NCBI RefSeq assembly: GCF_029948125.1
Contig: NZ_JASAMB010000004.1
Span: 1-64,000 of the forward strand
Direction: 5' to 3'
Source of the DNA: Catellatospora sp. KI3
GTDB taxonomy: Bacteria > Actinomycetota > Actinomycetes > Mycobacteriales > Micromonosporaceae
Length of the DNA stretch: 64,000 bases
Shown here: piece after piece, positions 16,585 through 25,752 of the stretch
Layout of the letters: each line of letters opens with the position of its first letter
Numbering within the stretch: position 1 is the stretch's first letter
Made by a program: the position numbers and the translations under genes
Notes under the pieces: model-generated
Database searches by the model: none
What the model was told of the DNA's origin: nothing
What the model saw: the letters and a program-made list of their open reading frames with translations, nothing else

Positions 16585-16908
16585 ATGCCAGGCAAGCACT
16601 CGACACGTGCAACCGATCAGCACACCAGTGTTAACAGCCTCTACGACCTGGAGCACCTGCCGGTGCGTGACGCCTCACCCCGACCCGCTGGACCTATCTC
16701 GCCTGGGCGGGGCGTCCGGCCTCCGGTAGCTGCCGGCTGCCCAGCTCATCGACGTACCCGACGAGCAAAGACCACGAACCTACCCGATCCAGGCACAGCT
16801 ACGGATCGAACGCCTGCTAGCAGCACAAGGGAGAAGCCGATGACCGGCCAAGACGTCCTGATGGACTTCCTTTTAGCCGCTGAGGCGGCAGCGGACCGGC
16901 AGGGCTAG
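16585..16908 (+). CDS. doubtful small ORF
   Basis: Possible 107-aa ORF; codon use is weak in its middle. An alternative is a 22-aa peptide (MTGQDVLMDFLLAAEAAADR..) from ATG 16840, which has a good GGGAGAAG site and amphipathic character. Either could be real; neither is recognised. Confidence 0.25.
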   Translation: MPGKHSTRATDQHTSVNSLYDLEHLPVRDASPRPAGPISPGRGVRPPVAAGCPAHRRTRRAKTTNLPDPGTATDRTPASSTREKPMTGQDVLMDFLLAAEAAADRQG

Positions 16909-16923
16909 GACGCACGACCGCAG

Positions 16924-17373
16924 TTGCTAGTCCTGCGACGCCGCAGCGACACCATCGCCGCAGTGAACAGCCCCTTACTGCAAGGACACCACATTCTGCC
17001 GGAGTTTCTGGAGAATCTCACCGTGGCGACTGCCGTCAATGCCGCCGCGCGCCATTGTTTCCTCGCCAGCGTCGGCCCCAACGTCTACGGCCTGTGTCTG
17101 CTCAACGAAGGGTGGGGCGTGTTCGACAGCGAGTCCATCGCGCAAGTCGCCAGGTCCACCGAACGCCGGCCGATCAGCCGGCACCCCAACCGTCGGGAGG
17201 TGCGGACGCTCACCGCTGTTGTCGCTGGCCGTGACCTCTACATCCAACGTATCCGTGGCGGCGAACCGGTGGTGCTGTTCGACTCGGCCACCAGCCCGTT
17301 CGGCGGCACGCTCCAGGGCCGGATCCCGGAAGCGCTGCGTGGGCTGGCGAGCACCATCCACAACTCCCTCTGA
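16924..17373 (+). CDS. hypothetical protein
   Basis: 149 aa from TTG (GTG at 16963 is an alternative start). The core (residues 30-140) alternates strands: VNAAARHCFLASVGPNVYGLCLLNEGWGVF, LTAVVAGRDLYIQRI, suggesting a beta-rich fold. Followed 42 nt later by 17416 on the same strand. Unrecognised. Confidence 0.55.
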   Translation: MLVLRRRSDTIAAVNSPLLQGHHILPEFLENLTVATAVNAAARHCFLASVGPNVYGLCLLNEGWGVFDSESIAQVARSTERRPISRHPNRREVRTLTAVVAGRDLYIQRIRGGEPVVLFDSATSPFGGTLQGRIPEALRGLASTIHNSL

Positions 17374-17415
17374 CTCACGAAGGCATCCCGATAGCTGCCG
17401 AACCGGAGGAACACC

Positions 17416-17754
17416 ATGCTATTCGACCCTCGTCAACACTATGCGGTGCTCGACTGGTCGTCTGCAAGCGACGCATCGCCGGAACTCATCGTCGGTGCCA
17501 CCCGCGACGATGTCGACCGGCAGCTGATTCGCTCGATCCGCTCGATGCACGAAGCACTCCCCGACGGTCTGCTCGAGGACGGTGTCCTGACCGCTCACCC
17601 GTTCCCGGATCCTGACGACCTCACTCGTGACGTCTCGACGTGGGTGGAGAAGGTGACCGACTACGGCCCTCTGCTCATCGCAAGGTTCGACGACAGCACC
17701 CTGACGTGGGCACCATCACCAGCCGCTGTCTTTCACCGCAAGCGGCTCAGCTGA
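17416..17754 (+). CDS. hypothetical protein
   Basis: 112 aa from ATG with a strong CCGGAGGA site. Acidic, mixed alpha/beta; begins MLFDPRQHYAVLDWSSAS. Probably co-transcribed with the gene at 16924. No known family. Confidence 0.6.
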   Translation: MLFDPRQHYAVLDWSSASDASPELIVGATRDDVDRQLIRSIRSMHEALPDGLLEDGVLTAHPFPDPDDLTRDVSTWVEKVTDYGPLLIARFDDSTLTWAPSPAAVFHRKRLS

Positions 17755-17895
17755 CCGAGCCATCGACGACCGCAGTCGGGACGCCGGACAGGTCGTCATC
17801 GCTTCAGATGTGGTGGCGGCATTGTTGGGGTTCCGCGGCCAGACAGAGTCCGCTCATTGATCGATGGCCCTGCCAGACACCTGAAAGTGAGGGCC

Positions 17896-18147
17896 ATGAC
17901 CTATGTCGACGACGAGGCCCAGCTCGGGGCCCGCATCCTGGACACATATACCGATCTGGTCCAGGGTCGATTCTGGGGACGCCAGGCGAACCTCAGCGAC
18001 GTGCTGGCGACCCTGATGCATGCAGCCCACGCAGAGGGTCTCGACTTCACCGACGCGCTGACCTCGGCCCAGTGCCACTACGCAGAGGAGGTAGCCGAAC
18101 ACGGCATGTACGTCAGCGGTTCGGCTTTGCGCGTCTCAGCCCACTGA
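17896..18147 (+). CDS. small hypothetical protein
   Basis: 83 aa from ATG after GTGAGGG (an in-frame TTG at 17857 would add 13 residues). Helical (ARILDTYTDLVQGRFWGRQA...LATLMHAAHAEGLDF). A strong terminator follows at 18154. Unrecognised. Confidence 0.55.
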   Translation: MTYVDDEAQLGARILDTYTDLVQGRFWGRQANLSDVLATLMHAAHAEGLDFTDALTSAQCHYAEEVAEHGMYVSGSALRVSAH

Positions 18148-18153
18148 CCAGAG

Positions 18154-18196
18154 CCCACCGCAGGCGTCAGCCATCGCCATCGACGCCTGCGGTGGG
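18154..18196 (+). terminator. 15-bp hairpin terminator
   Basis: Perfect 15-bp stem (18154-18168 / 18182-18196) with a 13-nt loop, 6 nt after the stop at 18147. The following stretch 18197-18730 shows no supported gene on either strand. Confidence 0.7.
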
Positions 18197-18730
18197 CCGG
18201 TCCGCGACTTCTCCGGCGGCGCTGCCTGCCAGCTTCAGGCGGCGGCGCCTCCGTTTGCCCCCGTTCTGCCATGCCCAGGAGGTACTAAGTTCTGGCGGGA
18301 CGGTCGGTGGCGGCACCTCGGCACAGCCGAGGCGGCCCCGACCTGGTCCGCCGATGGACAGTGACTTCCTCCGGTCGGCGCCGAACCTGGACCACGGCGC
18401 CGCCGTCGCCCGGCTGCATCTGTACGTCTGCCCGCAGGGCTTGGGCACTATGACCGTCGCGGTCGAGCTGCACCTGGACGTCAGATATCGCGCGCTGATG
18501 CTGCCAGGAAGGGCTGCGAACCGACCTGCTCGGCCAGGCTGACACCAGAGGCCGACGCCTGGTGGGCCTTACCACGTCGGAGCGCGAGAGAAGACGCTCC
18601 GCGCGGCCCCGAACCTACCCACCACCGCTCCCTGCGGACCAGCAGTCGCCGGAGATCCCCAACGGGACCGACACGGCTGTTTCCGAAACCAGGGCGGTCA
18701 GCACGTCACATCACTTCTCCCTGCAGCTCT

Positions 18731-18748
18731 CGCGACCGATTGGTCGCG
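18731..18748 (+). promoter_or_regulatory. hairpin before leader ORF
   Basis: 7-bp stem CGCGACC/GGTCGCG with loop GATT, 19 nt before the leader ATG at 18768 and just before its GAGGAG site. Confidence 0.45.
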
Positions 18749-18767
18749 CGCCAGCCGAGGAGCCTCT

Positions 18768-18806
18768 ATGCACCATCATTCTTGCCGCCGGGCAGCCACG
18801 ACATGA
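18768..18806 (+). CDS. 12-aa leader ORF coupled to the 18803 gene
   Basis: ATG 5 nt after CGAGGAG encodes MHHHSCRRAATT; its TGA overlaps the ATG of the next gene (18803-18806). The downstream ATG lacks a good ribosome site of its own. Same design as the leader at 11490. Confidence 0.5.
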   Translation: MHHHSCRRAATT

Positions 18807-19858
18807 GCTCTTCCCGCGAAGCGGTCCAGGCCGCCCAGGCCATCGCCGGGATCCGGCAGGGCTACTTTCAGAACCTCGTCATGTGCGGTGTTACTCGCGC
18901 AGACATCGCCGATCTGGAACGGCAGCTCGCCGCCGACACGACCATCACCTTGCCACGTGGCCTGGCCCAGTACAGCGAGCTGCTCGCTGTACTGGGCGGC
19001 AGGTCGACCTACGTCTCCAACCTGAAGACCATGCTGCAGCTGGGCCTCTGGGAGCACCACAAGATCGTTTACCGGCTTGACGCCGACCTGGCCCACGACC
19101 TGGGCAACCTCGGTGACGGCGACGTCATCCACCGCGAGGTGCTGCGCCGGCTACCCCACCCCAATCCCTACATCCACCTGCCCTCACCGATCCTGTTCAC
19201 GAGCAACTCGAGACGCACGATGCAGGTCCGCGGGTTCTTCGTCTCCGGTTCGCGATACGACGGCGACGACCCGGTTCTCTGCAGCACCCACCACCCACAG
19301 CGACAGCACCTTGTCCTGCTCTTTCCGCGACTGCCTCATCCGGCCGCAGACCACTCGGCCGACGCCGACATGTCGGAGATCGAGTTCAGCCGGTTCAACC
19401 TGAAGTTCGCCGGTCCCACGGCAACGCTGGGCGAGCTCATCGCCGACGTCCAGAGGCACTTCACCGACCACACCAGCAACATGCCGGCAGAGGACGTCGC
19501 AACGCTGCTGCGCACGAGCATCGCCCCGATCTTGTACACGTGCACCGTCGATCCCGACATCCGCCGGACAGCGGCCGGCCACTCCAAGAAGCACCGCTGG
19601 CAGGGCAGGGCCGTCACCGCGTACGACCTGGGATACCGCCTGGGCGACGCGATCCGGTCGTGGAAAGCCGCTCGGGTCGCCCGCAGCCAGACCGCGGGCA
19701 CAGGCACGGGCGCCACGCGACGTCCGCACTGGCGGAAGCCGCACCTGCACACATACCGGGTCGGTGTCGGCCGCACCGAAACGGTCATACGTTACCTCTC
19801 CGGTCTGCCGGTGAACGGCTACACCGGCACCGACGTCCCGACTGTCATCCCCGTCTAG
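18803..19858 (+). CDS. possible AcrVA2-family protein
   Basis: 351 aa. The N-terminal third is helical (residues 1-90). Then comes YRLDADLAHDLG near 93-104, VLRRLPHPNPYIHLPSPIL near 117-135 and GFFVSGSRYDG near 148. This order (fD..La..L, LP.e.L.rLP...vYi..P, then GF.v) recalls proteins annotated in many bacteria as AcrVA2-like; AcrVA2 itself is an anti-CRISPR acting on Cas12a mRNA translation. The match is from memory of patterns, and most such homologues have no proven anti-CRISPR role. The basic C-terminal 60 residues (KAARVARS..., RRPHWRKPHLHTY) could bind nucleic acid. Confidence 0.5.
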   Translation: MSSSREAVQAAQAIAGIRQGYFQNLVMCGVTRADIADLERQLAADTTITLPRGLAQYSELLAVLGGRSTYVSNLKTMLQLGLWEHHKIVYRLDADLAHDLGNLGDGDVIHREVLRRLPHPNPYIHLPSPILFTSNSRRTMQVRGFFVSGSRYDGDDPVLCSTHHPQRQHLVLLFPRLPHPAADHSADADMSEIEFSRFNLKFAGPTATLGELIADVQRHFTDHTSNMPAEDVATLLRTSIAPILYTCTVDPDIRRTAAGHSKKHRWQGRAVTAYDLGYRLGDAIRSWKAARVARSQTAGTGTGATRRPHWRKPHLHTYRVGVGRTETVIRYLSGLPVNGYTGTDVPTVIPV

Positions 19859-20069
19859 AAATAACCGGCTGTGGCGGCGCCCGCGGGCGCGGCCACCTAT
19901 GGAGATGGTCCTTCGGGGCCCGCCGAGAGAGGCCGCTGCCCGGCTGCACCCACAAGCACTGCGGCAACTGCAAGCGCTACGCCCTCGGGTAATGCGAGCG
20001 CGTGCTGCAGGCCATCCGCATCGGCGAACTCGCCGAGCACAACACCCCTTGCTGAACTGGAGAGACACC

Positions 20070-20375
20070 ATGAGCGACCCCTCCTACCCCTCCCTCAAGC
20101 CAGCGGTGGCGGCACCGGTCAAGGCCGCTATGGTGCGAGTGTCCTGGCGGACCGAGCTCGTCGAATTCTGGGTGCGCGACATCCCGATCGACGTGTTCCG
20201 CGAGGCGCTCGGCCTCAAGCCCGACGAGCCGATCGACCCGGCCGAGATCGTGGGCCACAAGGCGGAGCACTGGGACGACATGCACTCGTTCCTCGGCGAT
20301 TTCGAGGACGGCGCCGACTGCTGCGTGGACACCAACGAGCGAGAGTTCGAGGAGATCCGGCTGCTGGACAGGTGA
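20070..20375 (+). CDS. hypothetical acidic protein
   Basis: 101 aa from ATG after TGGAGAG. Acidic C-terminus (FLGDFEDGADCCVDTNEREFEEIRLL); mixed fold. The gap before it (19862-20069) carries a Cys/His-rich reading CTHKHCGNCKRY without a usable start, perhaps a relic. No family recognised. Confidence 0.55.
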   Translation: MSDPSYPSLKPAVAAPVKAAMVRVSWRTELVEFWVRDIPIDVFREALGLKPDEPIDPAEIVGHKAEHWDDMHSFLGDFEDGADCCVDTNEREFEEIRLLDR

Positions 20376-20505
20376 CGGAAGCCGGGCGTTGGGGCGAGGC
20401 AGCCAGAGCCCCAACGCCCACTCGATGGTCTGACCCGAGAAGGCATTCGTATCGCCGTACGGCATGGACCGATCGAGCGCGGCGCAGTTCATTCACTATT
20501 GATCA

Positions 20506-20541
20506 TTGACAGCCATAGATTTCCATAACAGAGTGTAAGCT
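20506..20541 (+). promoter_or_regulatory. candidate promoter of the secreted protein gene
   Basis: In an AT-richer stretch, TTGACA (20506-20511) is followed after 17 nt by CAGAGT (20529-20534), a plausible sigma-70-type -35/-10 pair; TAAGCT at 20536 is an alternative -10. The ATG follows at 20565 with GGAGAGG 8 nt upstream. Confidence 0.35.
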
Positions 20542-20564
20542 ACCTGCTACGGAGAGGATCTTTT

Positions 20565-20870
20565 ATGGGCATCCGTCGGCTAGCCTATGGATTAGGAGCA
20601 GTGCTCGCCGCTGTCCCCCTCGCTATGACATTCGCATCGCCGGCCCAAGCCGTTCCCAGCGGCTGCCAGGCCGGTCCGTTCGATGCCCGGGGTTCCTATG
20701 CAGTCTGCAGCGGGGGAACAGGGGAATACCAGTCGTGGACGCAGTGTGAGGTCCTGGGGAGCTACTACATTCGCTACGGAACCTGGGAGAATGCAGGCTC
20801 CGGGATTCTCTCCACATCCTCGTGCAGCTGGGGCGCGAATCGACGGGCCTACGGCTACAACCTGAAGTAA
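20565..20870 (+). CDS. small secreted Cys-containing protein
   Basis: 101 aa with a classical signal peptide: basic MGIRR, hydrophobic 8-25, and a cleavage site after ASPAQA (about residue 29). The mature 72 residues have four Cys (about 34, 48, 61 and 87), suited to two disulfides, and many Gly/Ser/Tyr/Trp. The gene is AT-richer than its surroundings, suggesting recent transfer. Role unknown; a secreted small protein or bacteriocin-like factor is possible but unproven. Confidence 0.7.
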   Translation: MGIRRLAYGLGAVLAAVPLAMTFASPAQAVPSGCQAGPFDARGSYAVCSGGTGEYQSWTQCEVLGSYYIRYGTWENAGSGILSTSSCSWGANRRAYGYNLK

Positions 20871-20983
20871 TACCGGCGACGGAGCCGTCTGGAGCGCGCT
20901 GGAGCAGCACACGTCGTCCCACACGATCGGCGTCTCCACAAGAGCACGGACATTAGCGGACGCCGTCGGCAGAATCGCCGACC

Positions 20984-21540
20984 ATGACGTTCCCTACGGC
21001 CCTGGCCGTCGTCACCGTACGCGGCAGGATCACCATCGCTGACGGGGTTCCGGCGCGCGGCCACATCGTCTTCTAGATGCCGGTTGCGCTCCGGAGCCCC
21101 GCCGACCAGCTGATGCTGGCACCGACCGCGTTCAAGGCCGTCCTGGACGACGAGGGCGCCTCGAGGTCGACCTGCCCGCCGTCGACTCGCCGGGCGTCAC
21201 GCCGGCGGGCCGGGCGTACCGGGTGATCGTATCGACGTCGCTGTGGCGGCCATTGCCGTTCTTCGCGCAGCTGACCCACGACGACACCTGTCGCCCCGGT
21301 CGCTTGGGTCGGTGACCCGAGCGACGGGGCCACGACTCGTTCCCGAAGGCACCCCCGGTCCGCCCTGCCCGGGCTGCTGGGCCGAGTCCACCACGACCTG
21401 GTCGTCTTCCTCGGCGCGCCTCGCGGCTGGGCGTTGCGACACGGATGCGCGGACCACGTCGACGCGTTCGTCGCGAAGCTCGACGAGGACTTCGTCATCA
21501 CCGAGCCACGGTTCGCCGACCTCACCAAGGAGAACGCGGT
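20984..21540 (+). pseudogene. phage-structural-like relic, frame-broken
   Basis: The plus strand encodes MTFPTALAVVTVRGRITIAD..ARGHIVF, then a TAG, then in the same frame MPVALRSPADQLMLAPTAFKAVLDDEG, then after a frameshift VDLPAVDSPGVTPAGRAYRVIV. The order resembles small domain proteins of actinophage tail modules. A further coding-like stretch (VDAFVAKLDEDFVITEPRF) runs to about 21540. The interrupted reading shows decay. No intact ORF remains. Confidence 0.45.
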
Positions 21541-22121
21541 ATCTGCCGGCCTTCGCGCAGGTACGACAACACCCACCGCGCCTCCTGCCCCAGCAGAGGC
21601 GTGAGGCCCGACTCCCGCAGGAACGCCTCGTACAGGGCGATGCCACGGCCGGGATCCCGGTCAGCGACGCAGCGAATCGCGGCGCTGCGCACCACGAGAT
21701 CCTGATCAGCGAGGACCTTCTCGACCGCTTCCCGGCTCTCCGGGGCGGTGTGCTTGGCCAGCGCCCTCACCGCGTTGACACGGTGCAGGAAGTCCTCGTG
21801 CTCGGCCTGCTCGCGCAGGATGTCCGTAGCCCGCGAGTCGTCGATGTCGCCGAGGATCACGATCTCGGTGGTGCCGACGCGGCCCGGGAGCCGGGCGAGG
21901 AACTCCTCGGGTGCGAGCGTGGCCGCGACGTGCAGAGCAGCCGACCAGCCGTCGACCAGTTCCCGGCCGGTGGCCTTGGCGACCAGCCTCGTCTTGGCCC
22001 TGCCGTAGTAGAGGTCGAAGACGCGGCGCGCCCCCTTCCGTCCGGCGGCGATCAGGGCTTTCTCAGCTCCGGGCTCCCAGTCAAGCACCCTCGCAATCAC
22101 GCCGTCGACACCATCACTCAT
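21522..22121 (-). CDS. HEAT-repeat-like protein
   Basis: 199 aa from ATG at 22121 (in-frame extension to 22175 possible). Helical pairs such as DFLHRVNAVRALAKHTAPESREAVEKVLADQDLVVRSAAIRCVADRD have HEAT-repeat character, which mediates protein contacts. It lies 148 nt downstream of the conflict operon on the same strand and might belong to it, but spacing suggests its own promoter. Confidence 0.6.
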   Translation of the reverse strand: MSDGVDGVIARVLDWEPGAEKALIAAGRKGARRVFDLYYGRAKTRLVAKATGRELVDGWSAALHVAATLAPEEFLARLPGRVGTTEIVILGDIDDSRATDILREQAEHEDFLHRVNAVRALAKHTAPESREAVEKVLADQDLVVRSAAIRCVADRDPGRGIALYEAFLRESGLTPLLGQEARWVLSYLREGRQIPRSPW

Positions 22122-22269
22122 CGCCCCATGATGCCATCGATCTTGCCGAGCGCCCGACGATCTGAACCTCACCATCGTCTAGCAGGGCTGCAGTGACCGA
22201 CACCAGCCGTCGGTAAAGGTGTTCGAGGTGGTCTGCTTGCCCTCGGAGTCGGTCAGGACTGAACGTTGC

Positions 22270-25200
22270 TCAGAGATCCCCTACGAATCTCGCTATCTTC
22301 TGCAGGTCGATGGCCGATTGGTCCACGGGACGCACCATGATATCGAGTTGGCGGCATACCGGTTCACGCCTAGACGCCTCCACGAACGAGCCTATGATCA
22401 TGTTGATGAAATCGTGCAGGCCGTTGGATTCCACTCTCGCCAGCCCCGATCCGATGACCGGCATCGCGACGACGTCGTTTCTGCCATGGCGGCGAACCGC
22501 GCTCCAGAGGTTGTCCAGGCTCATCCGGAGGAACTCATAGTTCGACCTGGCCACCAGGTCGTTGCTCATACGGCTGTAGGCGACGGCGAAGATGGACCGG
22601 CCGCCGTGGGCGAGCACCGCAACGGTGCCCAACGGGTAACGATGGAGCTTGCCGTACGGCTTCGCCGACCGTGGCTCCGTGGATACCGGTGATCTGCCCG
22701 CGAGCGCGCGTTCGATCGCCCTGTCCAGACTCGCCGGCTGATCCTCGTAGACGCGCCGTAGAAGCTGACCCTGGAGGCTCCTACTGTTGATGATGCGGTC
22801 CTGCTCCGTCGAGGTGTCGAAGGTGTCGCTGAATCCGATCACCAGGTGGGTCTGCCGGGCGAAGAGATCGCCTGCGGAGATCCGCACTGACGTGCCGAGT
22901 TCGGAGAACGCGTACAGGGTCGACAGCGCCGCGGACAGGCCGGATTGGCTGCTGCCGCGTGCCACCTGCCGCCGTAGCTCGTACAACTGATCCCGGAGCG
23001 TCGCCGCTGCCGGTCGGGCATCCGGCGCCAGGGACTGGCCCGACATGAGCAGCGAGACCAGCGCTCGGTGAATGATGGCATCACCGCCGCCGGGATGGCC
23101 GGGGCGGCTTCCGGGCGCGTCCACGGTCTTGTCGTCGAGGCTGAGCAGCAGACACGTACACAGTTCGTATACGTCACTGGCCGTGGTGGGCTCTGCGCCG
23201 CGCAGAAGCTCCGGGGCCGCGAGCGGGCCCCCCGGCGGGGATTGACCCCAAGACGGCAGGTAGAAGGAGGTGATCACGGGCTCACCGTCCACGAGCACGA
23301 TGTTCGACGGAGTGATCGATCCGAACCTCATGCCGACGTAGTGGGCATAGCTCAGAGCGTCGGCCAGCTTGGCACCGATGTCGAGTGCCTGTGCCAGCGG
23401 CAGCCGCCTGCGCAGCAACGAATCGGCCCCGAGATACGGCTGGTGGAGGAATGACCGGCCGGCATGGGCCCCCCAGCTGAGCACGTCGGCGATGTGGGGA
23501 TGGGCGGCCGTTTCCCGGAGCAGCTCGACTTCTGCCTCGAACTGACGCTGCCCTGTTCCCGTGTTCGGCGGCATGGGTGCGCTGTACGCGACGACCGTCA
23601 CCTGGTGTCTTTCGTCGTACGCCAGCTGTACCGACACGGTCTGGGCGGGGTGGTCGGTCAGCTCGAGCAGAGGGGTGAGAGCCGGGGATCCGTAGGGCGG
23701 CGCCTCGACCGTCAGCGCGATCTGCGCAGTACGAAGCCTGGGCCGCTTCCTCAGGGCGAATACCATGGTCAGCATCGGGTGGTCGTCACATGCCGTCACC
23801 ACGTCGTCGACGCTCAACGACGTCTGCTCATCGATTCCGTCGACGACCACAAACCGAAGGCGGTCCGACCGGACTGCCTCCGCCCGGGGCAGCGCGCTCC
23901 GCAATGCGCGTAGATCCTGCTCCAGGAAGCGTCCGCGCAGCCGGTAGACCTCCGCACCTCTGACCTCACGGATCCGACGTGCGAACTCTTCCAAGATGGT
24001 GGTCTTACCCGTGCCGGCCTCTCCCACCACGACGAGGACATTCGGCCGCGGCCTGACCGGCGAGTCGTCCAACGCCGCCTGGAGCAGCTGCTCGACAGCG
24101 AGGAGCTGCTGGACAGCGAGGAGCCGCTGCCCGGCCGAGGGATGCCCGTCCCACTGCGGCACGACCGATGGATCATGGGGTTCACGCGGCGCGGGTTCCG
24201 GCGGCGAGGATTGCGGCGCGGTCACGCCGAGCAGATCCAGCACGGTTCGGCTAGCTCTGGCGAACGGTCGCAGGCTGGCCGGGATCTCGGCGTCGCCGGC
24301 GGGATCGTAGACGGCCGCGATGAACTGCCCCGGCAGTCCCATGGTCTCGGTGAGGTGCTTCGACAGCGCTTCCTGCGTCCGCCAGACGTCCTCCTCGGTC
24401 AGCCGAGCCTGCAAGTGCGCACTGACTCCCGGTTGGAAACGCAGTTCCACCTGGCCCTGAGCATCCCGCGTGGCGGAGAACAATCCGCCCACCATCAGTT
24501 CGGCCATGTCGCCCGTGGTGGCTTGGGGCAGCAGTTCCTGCCGCAGCAGGTGCAGCAGGGGAATGGTGATCTGCTCGTACGGCGACGCCAGCACGGCGAG
24601 CCGGTCCGCCAGCGGGGACGCCAGATAGCGGAACGCCTCGACGATGTCCGCCGGCGACCGGTGGTCCGGCTCGTCGTTGGCCCCGTCGTCCCAGGCCGCT
24701 CCGTTGACGGGATCCGGCCAGGCGGCACCTGCGGCCGGGTCTGCGGCGATGAGCACGCTGTCGCAGCCGTCCCGGTCACCGCGCATCAGTGTCCTGGCCC
24801 ACCGGTCCAACGAGTGCGGGGTAAGCGAGGCCACAGGCACCGACAGCCACCGCTGCCCTGGCGAGCGGCGCAGCTCAGGGGGCAGCTCTATGGTCAGGTT
24901 CCGGTTCAGGCTGCCGGTCTGCGGCGCGGTCGTCCTGGTGATCGGCTGGTCCAGGCCGGTGTGCCGCCACAGCGCCGCCGACAGCGGGTTGATCAGGACC
25001 GTCGGGCCGGAGGCGGTCAGCTCTCGCACCAGGTTCCAGGGCTTATCCGTGTACCAGCCCAGGCTGGAGAAGTCTGACACCACGCAGAGGATGAGACGCC
25101 GGTCAGACGACCGCAACCGCGGATGTCCCGCCTTCTGCCGGTGGTCGAGCAGGGCGGTCTCACCGCCGTCGGCCACATGCATCTTCCACGTTCGTACGGA

Positions 25201-25752
25201 GCGGAACACGCCCAGCTGGCTCAGGATGTCGTTCAGTTCGGCGATGGTGTCCTGCCAGACGGCCATGCTGATGCCCTGGTCCACCACGAGCGCGACCTCG
25301 TACCAGCGCTCCGGGGCACGGCGCAGCACCGGGATGATGAGCCGGGACCTGCCGTATGCCTGGACCGTGGCCGCCAGGTCCAGCTCGTACGTGTGCCCGT
25401 GCGGCCACTGCCGCTTGAACGGGCGCATGGCACGGGCGATCTCGAGCTTGCGGGCGAGGCTTCTGCCCCGATGCACCCGGACATGCCGTCCAGCGGTCGA
25501 GGCACCCGGCTGGGAGACCAGATCGACGACCTCGGCCTCCTCGCCCTGCCGAGCCGCTGCGCCACCGCCGCCGACCGTCGACCGGGACGCGGAGTCACCG
25601 CCGTCGGTCGAGGACGGGACGGGAGCGGAGCCTGCGGCGCCTGTCCGGGCCTGCTGCCCGACGAGCGCCGCGAACCAGACCGCTTCGGCGATGCCGACGG
25701 CGTCGATGTCAGGAAGCTGCTCGAGCAACCGTTTCTCCACCTCGTACACCAT
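22270..25752 (-). CDS. SAV_2336 / P-loop NTPase / pseudokinase / ThsA-type Macro protein
   Basis: 1160 aa. Residues about 85-330: SAV_2336 N-terminal-type domain, vWA-like with a degenerate metal motif (VVDQGISM at 156-163) and WLSVPVASL near 302. Residues 540-700: P-loop NTPase, Walker A GEAGTGKT (577-584), Walker B FVVVDGIDE (634-642). Residues 710-930: protein-kinase fold without catalytic residues (HRD position reads RFGSITPSN; DFG position reads TSFYLP). Residues 945-1160: DUF6430/ThsA Macro-type domain (VIGFSDTFDT, LGTVAVL, AVAYSRMSNDLVA, VAMPVIGSGLAR). The start overlaps the MoxR stop by ATGA. The architecture suggests a sensor/regulator hub of a conflict system; Macro domains bind ADP-ribose-type ligands. 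Confidence 0.85.
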   Translation of the reverse strand: MVYEVEKRLLEQLPDIDAVGIAEAVWFAALVGQQARTGAAGSAPVPSSTDGGDSASRSTVGGGGAAARQGEEAEVVDLVSQPGASTAGRHVRVHRGRSLARKLEIARAMRPFKRQWPHGHTYELDLAATVQAYGRSRLIIPVLRRAPERWYEVALVVDQGISMAVWQDTIAELNDILSQLGVFRSVRTWKMHVADGGETALLDHRQKAGHPRLRSSDRRLILCVVSDFSSLGWYTDKPWNLVRELTASGPTVLINPLSAALWRHTGLDQPITRTTAPQTGSLNRNLTIELPPELRRSPGQRWLSVPVASLTPHSLDRWARTLMRGDRDGCDSVLIAADPAAGAAWPDPVNGAAWDDGANDEPDHRSPADIVEAFRYLASPLADRLAVLASPYEQITIPLLHLLRQELLPQATTGDMAELMVGGLFSATRDAQGQVELRFQPGVSAHLQARLTEEDVWRTQEALSKHLTETMGLPGQFIAAVYDPAGDAEIPASLRPFARASRTVLDLLGVTAPQSSPPEPAPREPHDPSVVPQWDGHPSAGQRLLAVQQLLAVEQLLQAALDDSPVRPRPNVLVVVGEAGTGKTTILEEFARRIREVRGAEVYRLRGRFLEQDLRALRSALPRAEAVRSDRLRFVVVDGIDEQTSLSVDDVVTACDDHPMLTMVFALRKRPRLRTAQIALTVEAPPYGSPALTPLLELTDHPAQTVSVQLAYDERHQVTVVAYSAPMPPNTGTGQRQFEAEVELLRETAAHPHIADVLSWGAHAGRSFLHQPYLGADSLLRRRLPLAQALDIGAKLADALSYAHYVGMRFGSITPSNIVLVDGEPVITSFYLPSWGQSPPGGPLAAPELLRGAEPTTASDVYELCTCLLLSLDDKTVDAPGSRPGHPGGGDAIIHRALVSLLMSGQSLAPDARPAAATLRDQLYELRRQVARGSSQSGLSAALSTLYAFSELGTSVRISAGDLFARQTHLVIGFSDTFDTSTEQDRIINSRSLQGQLLRRVYEDQPASLDRAIERALAGRSPVSTEPRSAKPYGKLHRYPLGTVAVLAHGGRSIFAVAYSRMSNDLVARSNYEFLRMSLDNLWSAVRRHGRNDVVAMPVIGSGLARVESNGLHDFINMIIGSFVEASRREPVCRQLDIMVRPVDQSAIDLQKIARFVGDL

